From: Ferroplasma sp037442045
GTDB lineage: Archaea > Thermoplasmatota > Thermoplasmata > Thermoplasmatales > Thermoplasmataceae
Length of the DNA stretch: 23,355 nt
Reading direction: 5' to 3'
NCBI RefSeq assembly: GCF_037442045.1
Contig: NZ_JBBIRC010000027.1
Location: 1 to 23,355, forward strand
Below are positions 22,268 to 23,355 of the stretch, one piece after another (within the stretch, counting starts at the first letter, position 1; every line of letters begins with the position of its first letter). The translations under genes were made by a program, and so were the position numbers. The notes beneath the pieces were generated by a model, which saw only the letters and a program-made list of their open reading frames with translations, was not told the DNA's origin and did no database searches.

Positions 22268-23355
22268 ATGGAATTTGCATTCAGTGACGAACAGCAACTT
22301 TTAAGGAAAAATACGGCAGAGTTTTTGGAGAAAAATTTAAAGCCGTATGTAAAACAGATTGATTCAGAAGGTGAAATACCGCTGGATTTCTTCAGGAAAG
22401 CAGGTGAAATTGGAATTATTTCTCCATTGATCAAGCAGAAGTATAAGGGGCCAAGCCTGTCTTTTTTGGATTCTGCAATCATATCTGAGGAAATTGCAAA
22501 AGTAGATACCAGCATGGCTACATCGGTATATTATTTATTGAACACTTCCTGGGCTTATATCCTCCAGAAATATGGAAAACAGAAGTTAAAAGATAATCTT
22601 CTTCCCGAAATTGCAAATGGAAATAAATTTATAGGTATTGCATCAACGGAGCCATCTGGCGGCAGTGATGTTGCAAATATTTCGACTGCTGGTGAAATGA
22701 AAGATGGAAATATAATTATAAATGGAGAGAAAATGTATATAAGTGGTGGGGTAGAAGCAAAAAGAAATGGAGGTGGACACCTTACTCTTGTTAAAACCGA
22801 TAAAGAAAAAGGGCACAAAGGGATTACAATGGTGTATGTTCCCGCAGATACCGATGGAATTGAAATAACAAAACTCGAAAATATGGGAAGAATGGGGATA
22901 TCTACCTGTGGAATAAAATACAATAATGTAACCGTCCCGGAAGAAAATATTATTGGAGAAGTGAATGAAGGCTTCTATTACTCCATGGACGGATTCAATC
23001 ATGCAAGAATTATGGTAGCTGCGGCATGCAATGGATTGTCCGATGTTATGCTTGAAAAGGGATTGAATTACATAAAGGAGAGGAAGGCATTTGGCAAAGC
23101 TCTCAGCGATTTTGAGGGCATTTCCTTTGAAGCAGCAGATCTAAGGACAGATATAGAAATGGCATCACTTTTAAATTATAAGGCAGCGTATATGGCTGAT
23201 ATAGAAGACCCGGATTTTTATATATACAGTTCCATGTCAAAGCTTAAATCGCCACAGGTGGCAATGGATACTGTTAAAAAAGTCATGATGTGGTTTGGTG
23301 CATATGGTTATACAAAAGATTCAGGAATAGAAATGAGTGCAAGGGGAATATTTTC
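22268..23355 (+). CDS. acyl-CoA dehydrogenase (3' end outside window)
   Basis: FAD enzyme that introduces the alpha-beta double bond in acyl-CoA and passes electrons to electron-transfer flavoprotein. I read 362 residues from ATG 22268 to the window edge of the usual roughly 380. The N-terminus MEFAFSDEQQLLRKNTAEFL is typical. The FAD/substrate motif IASTEPSGGSD, the YIKERKAFGKALSDFEGI segment and the GAYGYTKDSGIE motif follow in the expected order. The usual catalytic Glu position lies just after the cut, so it cannot be checked. The acyl chain preference is unknown. It is divergent from the MFS transporter gene. Electrons would reach quinone through an ETF not in this window and FixCX at 17317-18848. 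Confidence 0.93.
   Translation, partial: MEFAFSDEQQLLRKNTAEFLEKNLKPYVKQIDSEGEIPLDFFRKAGEIGIISPLIKQKYKGPSLSFLDSAIISEEIAKVDTSMATSVYYLLNTSWAYILQKYGKQKLKDNLLPEIANGNKFIGIASTEPSGGSDVANISTAGEMKDGNIIINGEKMYISGGVEAKRNGGGHLTLVKTDKEKGHKGITMVYVPADTDGIEITKLENMGRMGISTCGIKYNNVTVPEENIIGEVNEGFYYSMDGFNHARIMVAAACNGLSDVMLEKGLNYIKERKAFGKALSDFEGISFEAADLRTDIEMASLLNYKAAYMADIEDPDFYIYSSMSKLKSPQVAMDTVKKVMMWFGAYGYTKDSGIEMSARGIF

Noticed and set aside
22555..23002. Minus-strand open frames of about 120 codons.
   Set aside because: They are antisense to the acyl-CoA dehydrogenase gene and read as low-complexity hydrophobic sequence with no motif.
1..23355. Signs of CRISPR arrays, insertion sequences, prophage or a defence island, prompted by the Cas4-like nuclease.
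   Set aside because: No regularly spaced repeats, transposase, integrase or cas genes are visible. The neighbours are housekeeping genes with similar base composition throughout.

Overview
The window comes from an AT-rich archaeal genome, most likely a member of the order Thermoplasmatales (Ferroplasma, Acidiplasma, Picrophilus or Cuniculiplasma-like). The evidence is the archaeal information-processing set (EF-1A, EF-2, uS10, eL42, eS27, aIF2-alpha, Nop10, Rpo11, archaeal AlaRS and IleRS), many leaderless genes with a TATA box about 25 bases before the start codon, and a FixCX/acyl-CoA dehydrogenase chemistry typical of heterotrophic acidophiles. The genus is an inference. I see no insertion sequence, CRISPR array, tRNA or rRNA gene. 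Coding density is very high, and no gene-free stretch exceeds 300 bases.

Layout. 1-1787 (-) is the N-terminal two thirds of alaS, cut at the start of the editing domain. It is divergent from a dCMP deaminase (1898-2416, +). At 2530-3740 lies a stress module: an Hsp20 gene behind a TATA box and a perfect 10-bp palindrome, followed after 28 bases by a Phr-like winged-helix regulator. An OsmC-family protein (3798-4214, +) runs tail to tail into a threonine-synthase-like enzyme (4211-5224, -). Then come the translation factors on the minus strand in the order tuf, rps10, fusA (9144 down to 5267). rpoL and the tRNA G10 methyltransferase overlap on the plus strand (9380-10655) and converge on ileS (10648-13722, -). 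A small basic orphan protein gene (13835-14152, -) lies upstream of ileS.

From 14439 to 16595 (+) runs the conserved archaeal cluster eL42, eS27, aIF2-alpha, Nop10, PAC2-family protein. Its genes are nearly all overlapping or a few bases apart. An unrecognised 204-residue protein gene follows (16637-17251), then fixC and fixX (17317-18848), which pass electrons from electron-transfer flavoprotein to quinone. On the minus strand come an MFS transporter, a phosphoribosyltransferase and a Cas4/RecB-like nuclease (22170 down to 18858), probably transcribed in that order. Divergent from the transporter is an acyl-CoA dehydrogenase (22268 to the window end), which would feed electrons to the FixCX route through a flavoprotein not encoded here.

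The most notable points are: the nuclease at 18858-20240, which looks like two tandem Cas4-like units, the second without visible catalytic residues but with its own four-cysteine cluster; the Hsp20/regulator circuit with its operator; a FixX that lacks one ligand cysteine of its second iron-sulfur cluster; a perfect 10-bp inverted repeat spanning the transporter/acyl-CoA dehydrogenase promoter region; and a possible small structured RNA ahead of eL42.
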